From assembly GCA_964505785.1 (NCBI GenBank), contig CAZDJZ010000002.1, positions 186,001 through 250,000 on the forward strand: a stretch of 64,000 nucleotides of DNA, read 5' to 3'. Numbering within the stretch: the first letter of the stretch is position 1; each line of letters begins with the position of its first letter. The DNA comes from CAYRTV01 sp964505785. Lineage in GTDB: Bacteria > Acidobacteriota > Aminicenantia > Aminicenantales > Aminicenantaceae. A program made the position numbers and the translations under genes. Below, in pieces: positions 35,496 through 44,252 of the stretch. The notes beneath the pieces were generated by a model. The model was not told where the DNA came from, made no database searches, and saw only the letters and a program-made list of their open reading frames with translations.

Positions 35496-36904
35496 AAATT
35501 CAATTTCTCGGAGCTGCGCGCCAGGTGACCGGATCCTGTTACATGCTTGAAGCCGGCGGGCTTAAAATACTCATTGACTGCGGCATGTACCAGGAACGAG
35601 AATACCGGGATCGAAATTGGAATCCCTTTCCTGTCTATCCCGGGAATATCGATTATGTGCTGTTAACCCATGCTCATCTTGATCATTGCGGACTGGTGCC
35701 GAGACTGGTCCAGCAAGGATTTGATGGCAGGATTCTGACAACAGCGGCCTCCATTGACCTGACAAAAATTATTTGGCTGGATTCAGCTCGTATTCAGGAA
35801 GAAGATGCCGCTTATAAAAAGAAACGCCACGAAAAAGAAGGACGCCGGGGGCCTTATCCGGAAATACCGCTATATACGGTTGAGGATGCAGAAAAATCCA
35901 TTCCTCTGCTGCAGCCTATTTCCTATGAAGCCTACCGTTCCTTAAATGACAAGGTGGCTGTCAGGTTCCATGATGCAGGCCATATTTTAGGCTCAGCCAT
36001 GATTGAAATTCATGTATATGAGGACAGCCGGAAATTCAAGCTGGTTTTTTCCGGCGATATTGGACAGTGGAATAAGCCCCTGGTCAGGGATCCTTCCATT
36101 TTTTCCCGAGCTGATTATGTCGTTATGGAATCGACCTATGGCGACCGCAACCACCGCGATTCCGGTGATGTAAAAAAGAGACTGGCCGAAGTGATCAATC
36201 AAACCTATGCCCGCAAAGGTAAAATCGTGATTCCGACTTTCGCGATCGAGCGGTCCCAGGAATTATTATTCTATATCAGCCAATTAGTCAGAGAAGATAT
36301 CATTCCTTATATGAAAATTTTCCTGGACAGCCCGATGGCGGTTAATGCGACGGATGTTTTCATGAAATACCGCCAATATCTGGACAAAGAAACCTTAGCC
36401 ATGTTCCGGGAAGGCAAGCCTCCTTTTGATTTTCCAGGTCTTGAACTGGTAAGGAACCGGGATGATTCTATTGCGATCAATAACCTGGATGAATCCTGCA
36501 TTATTATGGCGGGGTCAGGTATGTGCACCGGCGGCCGCATCAAGCACCACCTTGTGCATAATATTTCCAAACCGGAATCAACGATTCTTTTCGTGGGATA
36601 CCAGGCAAAAAACACCCTTGGCCGGCAAATCATAGAAGGAAATCGAAATGTCCGTATTCTGGGCCGTTACTGGGATGTCAAGTCCAGAGTGGAGGAAATT
36701 GATGGTTTTTCCGCTCATGCTGACCGCAGGCAGCTGCTTAAATGGCTGTCCTATTTTGAATCTCCGCCCCGGATGTTGTTTCTGACCCACGGAGAAGAAA
36801 ACGCCGTATTCAGCCTGGCAGAAACCATCGATAAAGAATTAGGATGGAACGTCGGGATTCCCGAATATGCACAATACTGGACACCGGAAGAAAAAAGAGT
36901 TTAA
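35492..36904 (+). CDS. Beta-CASP metallo-beta-lactamase-fold ribonuclease
   Basis: 470 residues of the CPSF73-like MBL/beta-CASP class. HAHLDHCG (His60, His62, Asp64, His65), the histidine of FHDAGHILGSA and the aspartate of FSGDIGQW form the two-zinc site. MESTYGDRNH, SGSGMCTGGR-like MAGSGMCTGGRIKHH and DGFSAHADR mark the beta-CASP part. THGEEN holds the last His. Probably an RNA endo- or exonuclease in the cytoplasm. It lacks a KH domain, unlike the archaeal forms. Confidence 0.9.
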   Translation: MKIQFLGAARQVTGSCYMLEAGGLKILIDCGMYQEREYRDRNWNPFPVYPGNIDYVLLTHAHLDHCGLVPRLVQQGFDGRILTTAASIDLTKIIWLDSARIQEEDAAYKKKRHEKEGRRGPYPEIPLYTVEDAEKSIPLLQPISYEAYRSLNDKVAVRFHDAGHILGSAMIEIHVYEDSRKFKLVFSGDIGQWNKPLVRDPSIFSRADYVVMESTYGDRNHRDSGDVKKRLAEVINQTYARKGKIVIPTFAIERSQELLFYISQLVREDIIPYMKIFLDSPMAVNATDVFMKYRQYLDKETLAMFREGKPPFDFPGLELVRNRDDSIAINNLDESCIIMAGSGMCTGGRIKHHLVHNISKPESTILFVGYQAKNTLGRQIIEGNRNVRILGRYWDVKSRVEEIDGFSAHADRRQLLKWLSYFESPPRMLFLTHGEENAVFSLAETIDKELGWNVGIPEYAQYWTPEEKRV

Positions 36905-36945
36905 ATATAAATTGATTTTCAATAACTTGGAGAGCGAGGTCAGCC

Positions 36946-38481
36946 ATGCGTAAAATCAAGTATTTCTCAATCGACATGCCCCGCCGGAAATTCCTAAAGG
37001 ACAGCATCAAGGGCGGAGCCGTCATCGCCGCTACCCCGGCGATGCTTATGAATATGCTTTCTTGCAAAAGGATGACGCAGCCTCCGGGAGCAGGCATCGG
37101 GAAAGCGGAATTAAACCACATCCTTAAGAAAGCCCTGGAAAAAGGAGGAGATTTCGCTGATGTTTACATTGAAAGCCGGATTACGCGATCAATTAATATG
37201 GAAGAATCGAAATTTAAAAGCGCGGAGTTTGGTATCAGCCAGGGGGCAGGCGTACGGGTGATATCAGGTGATAAAACCGGATACGCCTATACGGAAAATA
37301 TGAACGAGACGAATTTACTGAAAGCTGCAGAAACCGCTTCTTATGTCGCTTCTCAGGGAATCAAAATACAGCCGGTCGACATTGAAAGAGAACCCCGTCC
37401 CTCCTATATTCGTGTTGATGTTCCTCTTGGAGAAGTAGAGGAAGAAGAAAGATTGGATATGATGCGAAGAGCCGATCAAGCGGCTTTAGAATATGATCCC
37501 CGTATCCAAATGACTCAGATATCTTATTATGACGAAGTGAGGGAGCGGATTATCGCCAACAGCGAAGGGCTTTGGCTGGAAGATCAGCTTCCTTTGATGT
37601 TCTTTATCGTTCAGACCCTTGCTGCCGGAAACAATACAAGGCATATGGGCCGGGAACGTCTCAGTAAACACATGGGTTTTGAAATGTTTGATACATATCC
37701 CCCGGAAGAAGTCGCTCTTCGCGCGGCCCGGGAATCCGTAGATATGCTGGATGCCAAGGACTGCCCGGCCGGAAAGATGGATGTGGTTATGGAAAACGGA
37801 TGGGGAGGAGTCCTGGTCCATGAAGCGGTCGGACATCCGCTTGAAGCCGATAATATCGCCAAAGAAATCGGTGTGTTCACAGGCAAACTGGGCCAAAAGG
37901 TCGCAAGTGATGTATTCACTATGGTGGATGACGGGACTCTGCCCAATATGCGGGGAACGACCAATTTTGATGACGAAGGCACCCCGATGAAGAAGAATAT
38001 TTTAATCAAAAACGGTTTTCTGCAGAAATATATGACCGATATCCTGTCCGCGAAGCAGATCAATATGGAACGGACGGGAAACGGAAGGCGGGAAAGCTTC
38101 CGGCATATACCGATTCCCCGAATGACCAATACATTCATCAAGGAAGGTCAAAGTAAGCCGGAGGATATATTATCCTCAACACAAAACGGCTTGTACGTAC
38201 AGAGCCTGAGCGGCGGAAGCGTCAATCCAACCACCGGTGTGTTTAATTTTACCTGCAGGGAAGCTTATCTCATTGAAAACGGAAAAAAGACGGTTCCGGT
38301 CAAGGGCGCCACATTAATAGGAAACTGCCTGGACATTATTTCGAATATCGATGCGGTGGGAAATAATTTGGCATTTGGACCCGGGATTTGCGGTAAAGGC
38401 CAATCCTGTGAGGTTTCCGCCGGACAGCCGACCGTGCGGATCCGCGGAATCAATGTCGGCGGCAGCCGGGCAAGGAGTTAA
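36946..38481 (+). CDS. tldD: TldD-family metalloprotease subunit with twin-arginine signal
   Basis: 511 residues. The catalytic HExxxH motif is HEAVGH at 292-297 (VLVHEAVGHPLEAD), with later conserved IRGINVGGSR-like ends. Unlike cytoplasmic TldD of E. coli, residues 11-40 read MPRRKFLKDSIKGG plus a hydrophobic stretch ending in Cys40 (MLSC), a Tat signal with a possible lipobox. It is followed 2 bases later by tldE, its usual partner. In E. coli the pair forms a heterodimeric protease that degrades unfolded peptides and processes microcin B17. Confidence 0.88.
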   Translation: MRKIKYFSIDMPRRKFLKDSIKGGAVIAATPAMLMNMLSCKRMTQPPGAGIGKAELNHILKKALEKGGDFADVYIESRITRSINMEESKFKSAEFGISQGAGVRVISGDKTGYAYTENMNETNLLKAAETASYVASQGIKIQPVDIEREPRPSYIRVDVPLGEVEEEERLDMMRRADQAALEYDPRIQMTQISYYDEVRERIIANSEGLWLEDQLPLMFFIVQTLAAGNNTRHMGRERLSKHMGFEMFDTYPPEEVALRAARESVDMLDAKDCPAGKMDVVMENGWGGVLVHEAVGHPLEADNIAKEIGVFTGKLGQKVASDVFTMVDDGTLPNMRGTTNFDDEGTPMKKNILIKNGFLQKYMTDILSAKQINMERTGNGRRESFRHIPIPRMTNTFIKEGQSKPEDILSSTQNGLYVQSLSGGSVNPTTGVFNFTCREAYLIENGKKTVPVKGATLIGNCLDIISNIDAVGNNLAFGPGICGKGQSCEVSAGQPTVRIRGINVGGSRARS

Positions 38482-38483
38482 CT

Positions 38484-39818
38484 ATGGATTTTCAGGGATT
38501 AACCGAACAGCTGGTCAAAAAGTGTATGAATAAAGGAGCGGACGCGGCGGAAATCTTTTTAGAAAATGACCGCAGTCTCAGCATTGAAATCCGCAAAGGA
38601 GAAATCGAAACAATAAAGGAGTCCGCTTCTCAAGGTGCTGGATTCAGAGTTTTTAAGCAGGGGAGGATGGCTTTCGCCCATTGCAATGACTTATCCGAAT
38701 CATCTCTGGATAATGCCTTATCCCGGGCTGTCGCTTTTGCAGAATTCACGACTGCGGATAATAACAATGTCCTGCCCTCGGAAAAAGGATTCAGCGAAAT
38801 CGCTGGATTATTTGATCCGCAGATAACCGAAATATCCATGGATAAAAAGATTTCCATGGCAAAAGAAGTCGAAAATTTTGCGATGAAGGACGCACGTATT
38901 ACCAAAAGCGGAGGTTCTTCCTATGGCGAAGGTATAAGAGAAATCTATCTGGCCAATTCCAACGGGCTTGCAAAATCCTATAAATCCAGCAGCTGCGGCC
39001 TTGGAGTTTATGTGGTGGCAGAGAAAGGTGAACAAAAGTCATCGGGCGGGGAGTCGTGCAGTCGCAGATTTTTTGCTGATTTAAAACCGGCAAATGAGAT
39101 TGCAGAGAAAGCCGCAAAATCCGCTTATGAGATGCTTGATCCCCAAATGGTGAAAACCCAGCGCGCAGCTGCAATTTTCGATCCTGACGTTGCGTATGCT
39201 GTTTTAGGGGGAATCCTGAACGCCGTTAACGGAGAAAGAGTCTTGCAGGGGGCCAGCTTCCTGGAAGATAAAAAGGGCAAGTCCATCGGCTCTGAACTTA
39301 TCCATCTCGTGGATGATGGAATCCGGGAGAAAGGCATGGCCAGCCGGCCTTTTGACGGAGAAGGAGTTCCGACCCGCAAAAGGTTGATTGTTGAGAATGG
39401 TGTTTTGAAGGATTTTATGTATAACACGATTGTGGCCAAGCGCGCCGGTATCAAAAGCACAGGCAATGCTTCCCGCAGAGGATTCAGCAGCCTGCCCGGT
39501 ATCGGTCCGCATAATTTTTATATGCAATCCGGGGAACAGCGTCCCGAAGATATCATTGCAGATACATCACGGGGAATCTGGTTGAAAGGTGTAACCGGAT
39601 ACGGCATTAATCCGGTCAATGGAAATTTTTCCGGCGGTGCCTCCGGTTTTTGGATTGAAAATGGAAAGATCGCTTTTCCGGTAAAGGGCTTGACCATTGC
39701 CGGTTCTGCATTCCAAATGCTGGCGGATATCGATATGGTGGGAAATGATCTTGATCTCAACCTGTCTCTCACTGCTCCGACTTTCCGTATTAAAGAGATG
39801 CAGATCGGGGGAGAGTAA
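38484..39818 (+). CDS. tldE: TldE/PmbA-family protein, non-catalytic partner of TldD
   Basis: 444 residues of the same fold as TldD (GADAAEIFLENDRSLSIEIRKGE, FDGEGVPTRKRLIVENGVLKDF) without HExxxH, as is normal for TldE/PmbA. It has no signal peptide, although its partner appears to carry one; if the pair assembles before export, it could travel with TldD through the Tat system. Start 2 bases after the tldD stop. Confidence 0.87.
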   Translation: MDFQGLTEQLVKKCMNKGADAAEIFLENDRSLSIEIRKGEIETIKESASQGAGFRVFKQGRMAFAHCNDLSESSLDNALSRAVAFAEFTTADNNNVLPSEKGFSEIAGLFDPQITEISMDKKISMAKEVENFAMKDARITKSGGSSYGEGIREIYLANSNGLAKSYKSSSCGLGVYVVAEKGEQKSSGGESCSRRFFADLKPANEIAEKAAKSAYEMLDPQMVKTQRAAAIFDPDVAYAVLGGILNAVNGERVLQGASFLEDKKGKSIGSELIHLVDDGIREKGMASRPFDGEGVPTRKRLIVENGVLKDFMYNTIVAKRAGIKSTGNASRRGFSSLPGIGPHNFYMQSGEQRPEDIIADTSRGIWLKGVTGYGINPVNGNFSGGASGFWIENGKIAFPVKGLTIAGSAFQMLADIDMVGNDLDLNLSLTAPTFRIKEMQIGGE

Positions 39819-39905
39819 TCTCAAATCTCAAAACGGAAACCATTTCGGTGATGGATGGCTTTATGAAAGCAGAATCTTTGGAGACACAGCTGAGTGTATG
39901 ATCAA

Positions 39906-40190
39906 GCCTGGATTATTCATAGTTTTCCTGAGGAAAAAGGCGACATAAGGATCCTGTGCTGCCTCATTTTCAGAAAGATTGTGAATCGTTCGTGCTAGAG
40001 GACAGTCCTCTTTATTGCGCTTTAATATTTTGAGTTTAAATAAAAGACTTTTTACTGCAAATCCGTATAAATCCTATTCCGCAGTCCTTGCAGTAAAACT
40101 ATACTGCAGGGCATTCGCGGTGAAGTGACGACGTTGAATCAAAGATTAGTCGTCGCCTGCAGCCATCCCGGCCCGTGAATAATCCAGGTT
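39906..40190. repeat. MITE-like element bounded by inverted B motifs
   Basis: It begins GCCTGGATTATTCAT (39906-39920) and ends with the reverse complement GTGAATAATCCAGG (40175-40188). Inside are GCTAGAGGACAGTCCTC and a block at 40031-40057 that matches 34726-34752 in inverted orientation. The whole gap after tldE to 40202 (384 bases) has no credible gene. Confidence 0.65.
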
Positions 40191-40202
40191 AATAAAGAGT
40201 AA

Positions 40203-40643
40203 TCAAAATATGATTTTTTGATCCCAGATACTGTGAAAGGCCTTGCCGTCGCCTCCTTGGTATGGGGGCGTGAATGACGCTCCATTATTCATGCGGTCAA
40301 TCAAACCCCGGATTTCTTCATAATCTCCGTCGTCAAAGCAAGTCAAGAGCGGATGAAGCTTGTACGTAAGCGTAATGCTCTCTGTATCACTCCCCTGCAT
40401 AACCAGAACCAAATGAGTCCCGTTAAGCCTTTTTTTCAATACCACCAGATGTTCGATTTCTTCAGGATGAGATACATAAAAAAGAGCAATTTTCAACGAG
40501 TCCAGATTATTTGTTATCATTTCATCCATATCAAAAAATGAATCGGATGCCGTGATAACTTCACCCGAAAAATGTGAAGTCAGAAGTTTTTTTAATCTCT
40601 TGACTGATTCGTTTTCCCTTTTGTAATGAAACAACATATTCAT
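40203..40643 (-). CDS. Hypothetical protein, possible degenerate receiver-like fold
   Basis: A 146-residue soluble protein. Alternating hydrophobic strands and helices (SLKIALFYVSHPEEIEHLVV, THLVLVMQGSDT, LLTCFDDGDYEEIRGLIDRM) resemble a response-regulator receiver fold. No phosphoacceptor Asp appears at the end of the expected third strand, so the likeness is weak. AGGAAAG lies just before the start. It is flanked by repeat elements on both sides and has no partner gene. Function unknown. Confidence 0.6.
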   Translation of the reverse strand: MNMLFHYKRENESVKRLKKLLTSHFSGEVITASDSFFDMDEMITNNLDSLKIALFYVSHPEEIEHLVVLKKRLNGTHLVLVMQGSDTESITLTYKLHPLLTCFDDGDYEEIRGLIDRMNNGASFTPPYQGGDGKAFHSIWDQKIIF

Positions 40644-41073
40644 AGCTTTCCTCCCATACTGCGGTTACCATATATGACATACAAATTTCATGCCAAGAGG
40701 ATTTACTGATATATAAATGGAATTCCGGTAAAAAAACGCTTTGTCTTGTCCTGCCGCATAAGACAAATTTTTGCGTCATCCTGCTGTTGCGGCCCCGCAT
40801 CTGCGGAATTCCCGTTACATAAAGAGCTCAGGTCTATTCCTGAGAAAAATAAGTTGACATCTGTATCAAGGATTTATAACTATAAGTATGAATCCAACTT
40901 GAGAATAATTCACCAATGAATGATGAGGAGGCCTGCGGAGAAGGCCGAGGCAGCCTTAGACGGATAGATTTCTAAAGAACGAAGCCGGATAAGATCCTCA
41001 CGTCGCTTCGCTCCTCTGGATGACAATACCTTGTCATTTTCGAATGAAAAGGTCCGGGATTGGAGAGGAAGAA
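40644..41073. repeat. Intergenic region with A-type repeat
   Basis: 430 bases. 40786-40800 has a partial B-like CCCCGCATCTGCGG block. 40924-41043 is an A-type element: GAGGAGGCCTGCGGAGAAGG with a hairpin-forming GGCCTGC/GGCC pair, then AAGATCCTCACGTCGCTTCG, CTCTGGATGACA and GTCATTTTCGAA. No credible gene. Confidence 0.6.
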
Positions 41074-44000
41074 ATGAACATCAGAAAAACTGGTATTTTG
41101 AGCATAATCTTGATTTCAGCCTGCCTCGCATGTCAGAATAACACACCCTCTGCTGAAATCGAAGAACGCCGGGAGATGATTGTGACGTATCCGTTCTCAG
41201 GACCTGACCCTGTCCCGATTTTGACCCGTTCCAGTTTATGGGGAAAGGGAGCGCGTCTTTATCCGTATACTTTTTTTGATGAATTCAGCCGTTCCGGAGT
41301 TGAAAAAGAATGGAAAGTTATCCGAATGCGGAATCCATTCATTGAGGTCAGCCTGCTTCCCCAAGTAGGCGGAAAAATTTGGGGTGCGGAAGATCTCGGC
41401 ACCGGAAAAGAATTTATTTATACCAACCATGTCTTAAAGTTCCGTGAAATCGCCCTCCGCGGTCCCTGGACATCCGGCGGAATTGAATTTAATTTTGGAA
41501 TCGTCGGACATACGCCTTCAGGTGCGCATCCTGTTGATTATTTGACACGTAAAAACCCGGACGGCAGCGTCAGTTGTTTTGTCGGGTCCATGGATATCCC
41601 CTCCCGGACAAACTGGCGGATAGAAGTGAGAATTCAGCCGGATAAAGCCTATTTTGAGACGCGGGCATTCTGGTACAATCCAACCCCCCTTCACCAGTCA
41701 TATTACGCTTGGATGAACGGGGCTGTGCGTACAGGAGAAGATCTGCAATATGTATTCCCGGGTAAATATCATATAGCCCATAATTTTTCCGAACCGCTTC
41801 AGCCTTGGCCTATAGATAAGGAAGGACGGGACCTTTCCTTTTACCGAAATAATGATTTCGGATCTTATAAGAGCTATTTTACAGTCGGAGAATACGCGGA
41901 ATTTTTCGGAGGCTATTGGCATGATTCTCATTTCGGTTTTGGCCATTGGGCCCGGTATGATGATATGCCCGGAAGAAAAATTTGGATTTGGGGACTCTCG
42001 CGGCAAGGAATGATTTGGGAAGATTTACTAACCGACCAAGACGGCCAATACAGTGAACCCCAGGCCGGCCGCTATTTAAATCAAAATGATCATGAGTTTT
42101 TTCAGCCTCATTCCGGTGATCAGTGGCGGGAAATATGGTTTCCATATAGAGACATCGGCCCGATGGTCGCGGCATCACCACAGGGGGTTTTAAACGTTTA
42201 TCAAGAAAACGGCGAATGGGTCGTGTCCGTATATGCCCTGCAGAACCTCAAAGAAGATCTGGTGATCGAGTCCGGCGGACTGGAAATCGAGCGGAAAAAA
42301 ATCATTCTTTCCCCAATGGAGGTGTCGCGCTATAGGTTCTCCGGAGAAAACCTGATCCATCCTGTTATTTGTCGTCTCGGGACAGAGCTGGCCTATTCTA
42401 CCAATCCGGCGGCGAACCGTCTTCAGCGTCCAATAAGCTTCCATGGTTTTGAAGGCGGCAAGGTGGAAACGCTTTTTAGAAAGGCCGAACGTATGGCGAA
42501 AGAGCGAAATTATTTTCAAGCTTTGAACCATTATCTTCGCGTTCTGGAACAGGAACCGCTGCATGCGGAAGCGTTGACCCGGACAGCGGAATTGTATTTC
42601 CGCAGGGGAGAATATGAGAAAACTCTGAAATACGGGGGAAAAGCCTTGCGGCATTTGATGTATCATCCGGGTGCAAATTATATTTACGGGCTGGCTTGCC
42701 GCCGCACCGGAAACCTTATCGATGCCAAAGAAACTATGGGATGGGCTGCCCGCTCATTGAATTACCGGTCTGCCGCCTATAATCAATTAGCGGAAATTTA
42801 TTTGACTGAAGGCCGATTGGACCGTTCCATTGAATATGCAGACAAGGCCATCCAATTCAACCGGAACAACTTGCGGGCTTTCTATGTCAAAATCACAGCC
42901 TTGCGCTGTTTGAACCGGGACAAAAAAGCAATGCAGATCACAGAGCAGGTTCTGAATATGGACCCGCTTAATCATTTCGCCAGGTATGAACAATTCCGGC
43001 TTGCACCTTCAAAAAACACCCTATATAAATTCCAATCGTTAATCCGGACTGAAACATCTCACGAAACTTATCTGGAACTTGCTTGTACGTATTATAACCT
43101 GGGATTAGAGGATGACGCCGAAGAAATTTTGAGTTTGATTCCGGATAATCCGATCGCCCGTTTTTGGCTGGCCTATGCAGGCAGGGAAAACAGCCCGGAA
43201 AAAAGCCGGGAACATCTTAACAAGGCATGTGCTCTTTCTCCCTTGTTTGTTTTTCCTCACCGGGAAGAAACCATTCCGGTTTTGGAATGGGCTATAAGGA
43301 AAAATCCGGACAGTTGGGTCCCCCGTTATTATCTCGCTTTGATATATTGGTCGAAAGGCCGGAGCCGGGAAGCCAAGGAATTGCTGGTAGAAAGCAAAGC
43401 ACCTGACTTTGCGCCATTTTATATCTCCCGGGCTTATTTTCATGAAGATTCAGATCCAGACAAAGCCCGGGTGGATTATGAAAAAGCAGTAAAATTAGAT
43501 CCCTCCAGCTGGAGAAACACAGTCCGTCTGATCGATTTCTATCTCCGCAGGGATATGACCGGTGCCGCACTCAAATGCGGAAAACAGGCAGCCAAACGGT
43601 TCCCCGATTCCACTCATGTCCGGCTTCATTGGATCCGCACCTTAACGGCTGCCGGAAGATATAAGCAAGCCGCGGAAGTGCTGGAAAATACCCGGGCTCT
43701 TCCTTCTGAGGGAGCTACGGCCATACGGGAAATGTTCTCCACCGTCCATCTCCGGCTGGCGGTCCAGGCATGTCTGGATCAAAAATGGAATGACGTTTTT
43801 CATCACTTGGAGAAGTCAAAGGAATATCCGGAAAATTTAGGAACCGGCCGGCCATATGACCCGGACTTTCGGCTTCAGGATTATATCGCAGCCCGGTGCC
43901 ATGAAAAAATGAATCAGCCGGCTGAAGCCCGGAAATATTTCCAGCGTATTCGAGATTACACTTTGGAACATTGGCCGGAGCGGAAACAATACCCCTATAT

Positions 44001-44097
44001 CGGGGGACTGGTACTCAAACAATTCGGACATCAAGAACAGGCACTTATTTTAATGCAGGGAGAAACTCCTCCCGAGGATATTGAGCCTTTGATATGA
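41074..44097 (+). CDS. DUF5107-domain lipoprotein with C-terminal TPR repeats
   Basis: 1007 residues. The lipoprotein signal ends ILISACLAC. Residues about 30-450 form a beta-rich DUF5107 domain, aldose-epimerase/galactose-mutarotase-like (LLPQVGGKIWGAEDLGTGKEF, GGIEFNFGIVGHTP). From about 460 there are many tetratricopeptide units (ALNHYLRVLEQEPLHAEALT, AAYNQLAEIYLTEGRLDRSI). Probably a surface or periplasmic carbohydrate-interacting protein with a protein-binding tail. ATG 41074 has GAGAGGAAG close upstream. A gene of related theme (DUF6067) follows. Confidence 0.82.
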   Translation: MNIRKTGILSIILISACLACQNNTPSAEIEERREMIVTYPFSGPDPVPILTRSSLWGKGARLYPYTFFDEFSRSGVEKEWKVIRMRNPFIEVSLLPQVGGKIWGAEDLGTGKEFIYTNHVLKFREIALRGPWTSGGIEFNFGIVGHTPSGAHPVDYLTRKNPDGSVSCFVGSMDIPSRTNWRIEVRIQPDKAYFETRAFWYNPTPLHQSYYAWMNGAVRTGEDLQYVFPGKYHIAHNFSEPLQPWPIDKEGRDLSFYRNNDFGSYKSYFTVGEYAEFFGGYWHDSHFGFGHWARYDDMPGRKIWIWGLSRQGMIWEDLLTDQDGQYSEPQAGRYLNQNDHEFFQPHSGDQWREIWFPYRDIGPMVAASPQGVLNVYQENGEWVVSVYALQNLKEDLVIESGGLEIERKKIILSPMEVSRYRFSGENLIHPVICRLGTELAYSTNPAANRLQRPISFHGFEGGKVETLFRKAERMAKERNYFQALNHYLRVLEQEPLHAEALTRTAELYFRRGEYEKTLKYGGKALRHLMYHPGANYIYGLACRRTGNLIDAKETMGWAARSLNYRSAAYNQLAEIYLTEGRLDRSIEYADKAIQFNRNNLRAFYVKITALRCLNRDKKAMQITEQVLNMDPLNHFARYEQFRLAPSKNTLYKFQSLIRTETSHETYLELACTYYNLGLEDDAEEILSLIPDNPIARFWLAYAGRENSPEKSREHLNKACALSPLFVFPHREETIPVLEWAIRKNPDSWVPRYYLALIYWSKGRSREAKELLVESKAPDFAPFYISRAYFHEDSDPDKARVDYEKAVKLDPSSWRNTVRLIDFYLRRDMTGAALKCGKQAAKRFPDSTHVRLHWIRTLTAAGRYKQAAEVLENTRALPSEGATAIREMFSTVHLRLAVQACLDQKWNDVFHHLEKSKEYPENLGTGRPYDPDFRLQDYIAARCHEKMNQPAEARKYFQRIRDYTLEHWPERKQYPYIGGLVLKQFGHQEQALILMQGETPPEDIEPLI

Positions 44098-44252
44098 ATT
44101 CACCATGAGGAGTATACCCTGAACGATGAAAATGAATCCGCATGTCATCCTAAGGCCTGCAGAGCAGGCCATAAGGATCTGGCACTGCTTCGCGTCGCTA
44201 CACACCTCAGGATAATAATCCAGGCTAAGTAATATGAGGAGAGGATACTGTC
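44098..44252. repeat. A-type hairpin element plus B end between two genes
   Basis: 44147-44178 folds as ATCCT, GGCCTGC, loop, GCAGGCC, AGGAT, an imperfect hairpin of about 12 paired bases. It is followed by ACTGCTTCGCGTCGC, CCTCAGGATAA and a B-type end ATAATCCAGGCTAAG (44214-44228), which lies about 25 bases before the next start codon. Confidence 0.7.

Noticed and set aside
39819..39948. Small plus-strand frame after tldE
   Set aside because: It is an out-of-frame continuation starting within tldE and enters the repeat element; nothing supports translation.
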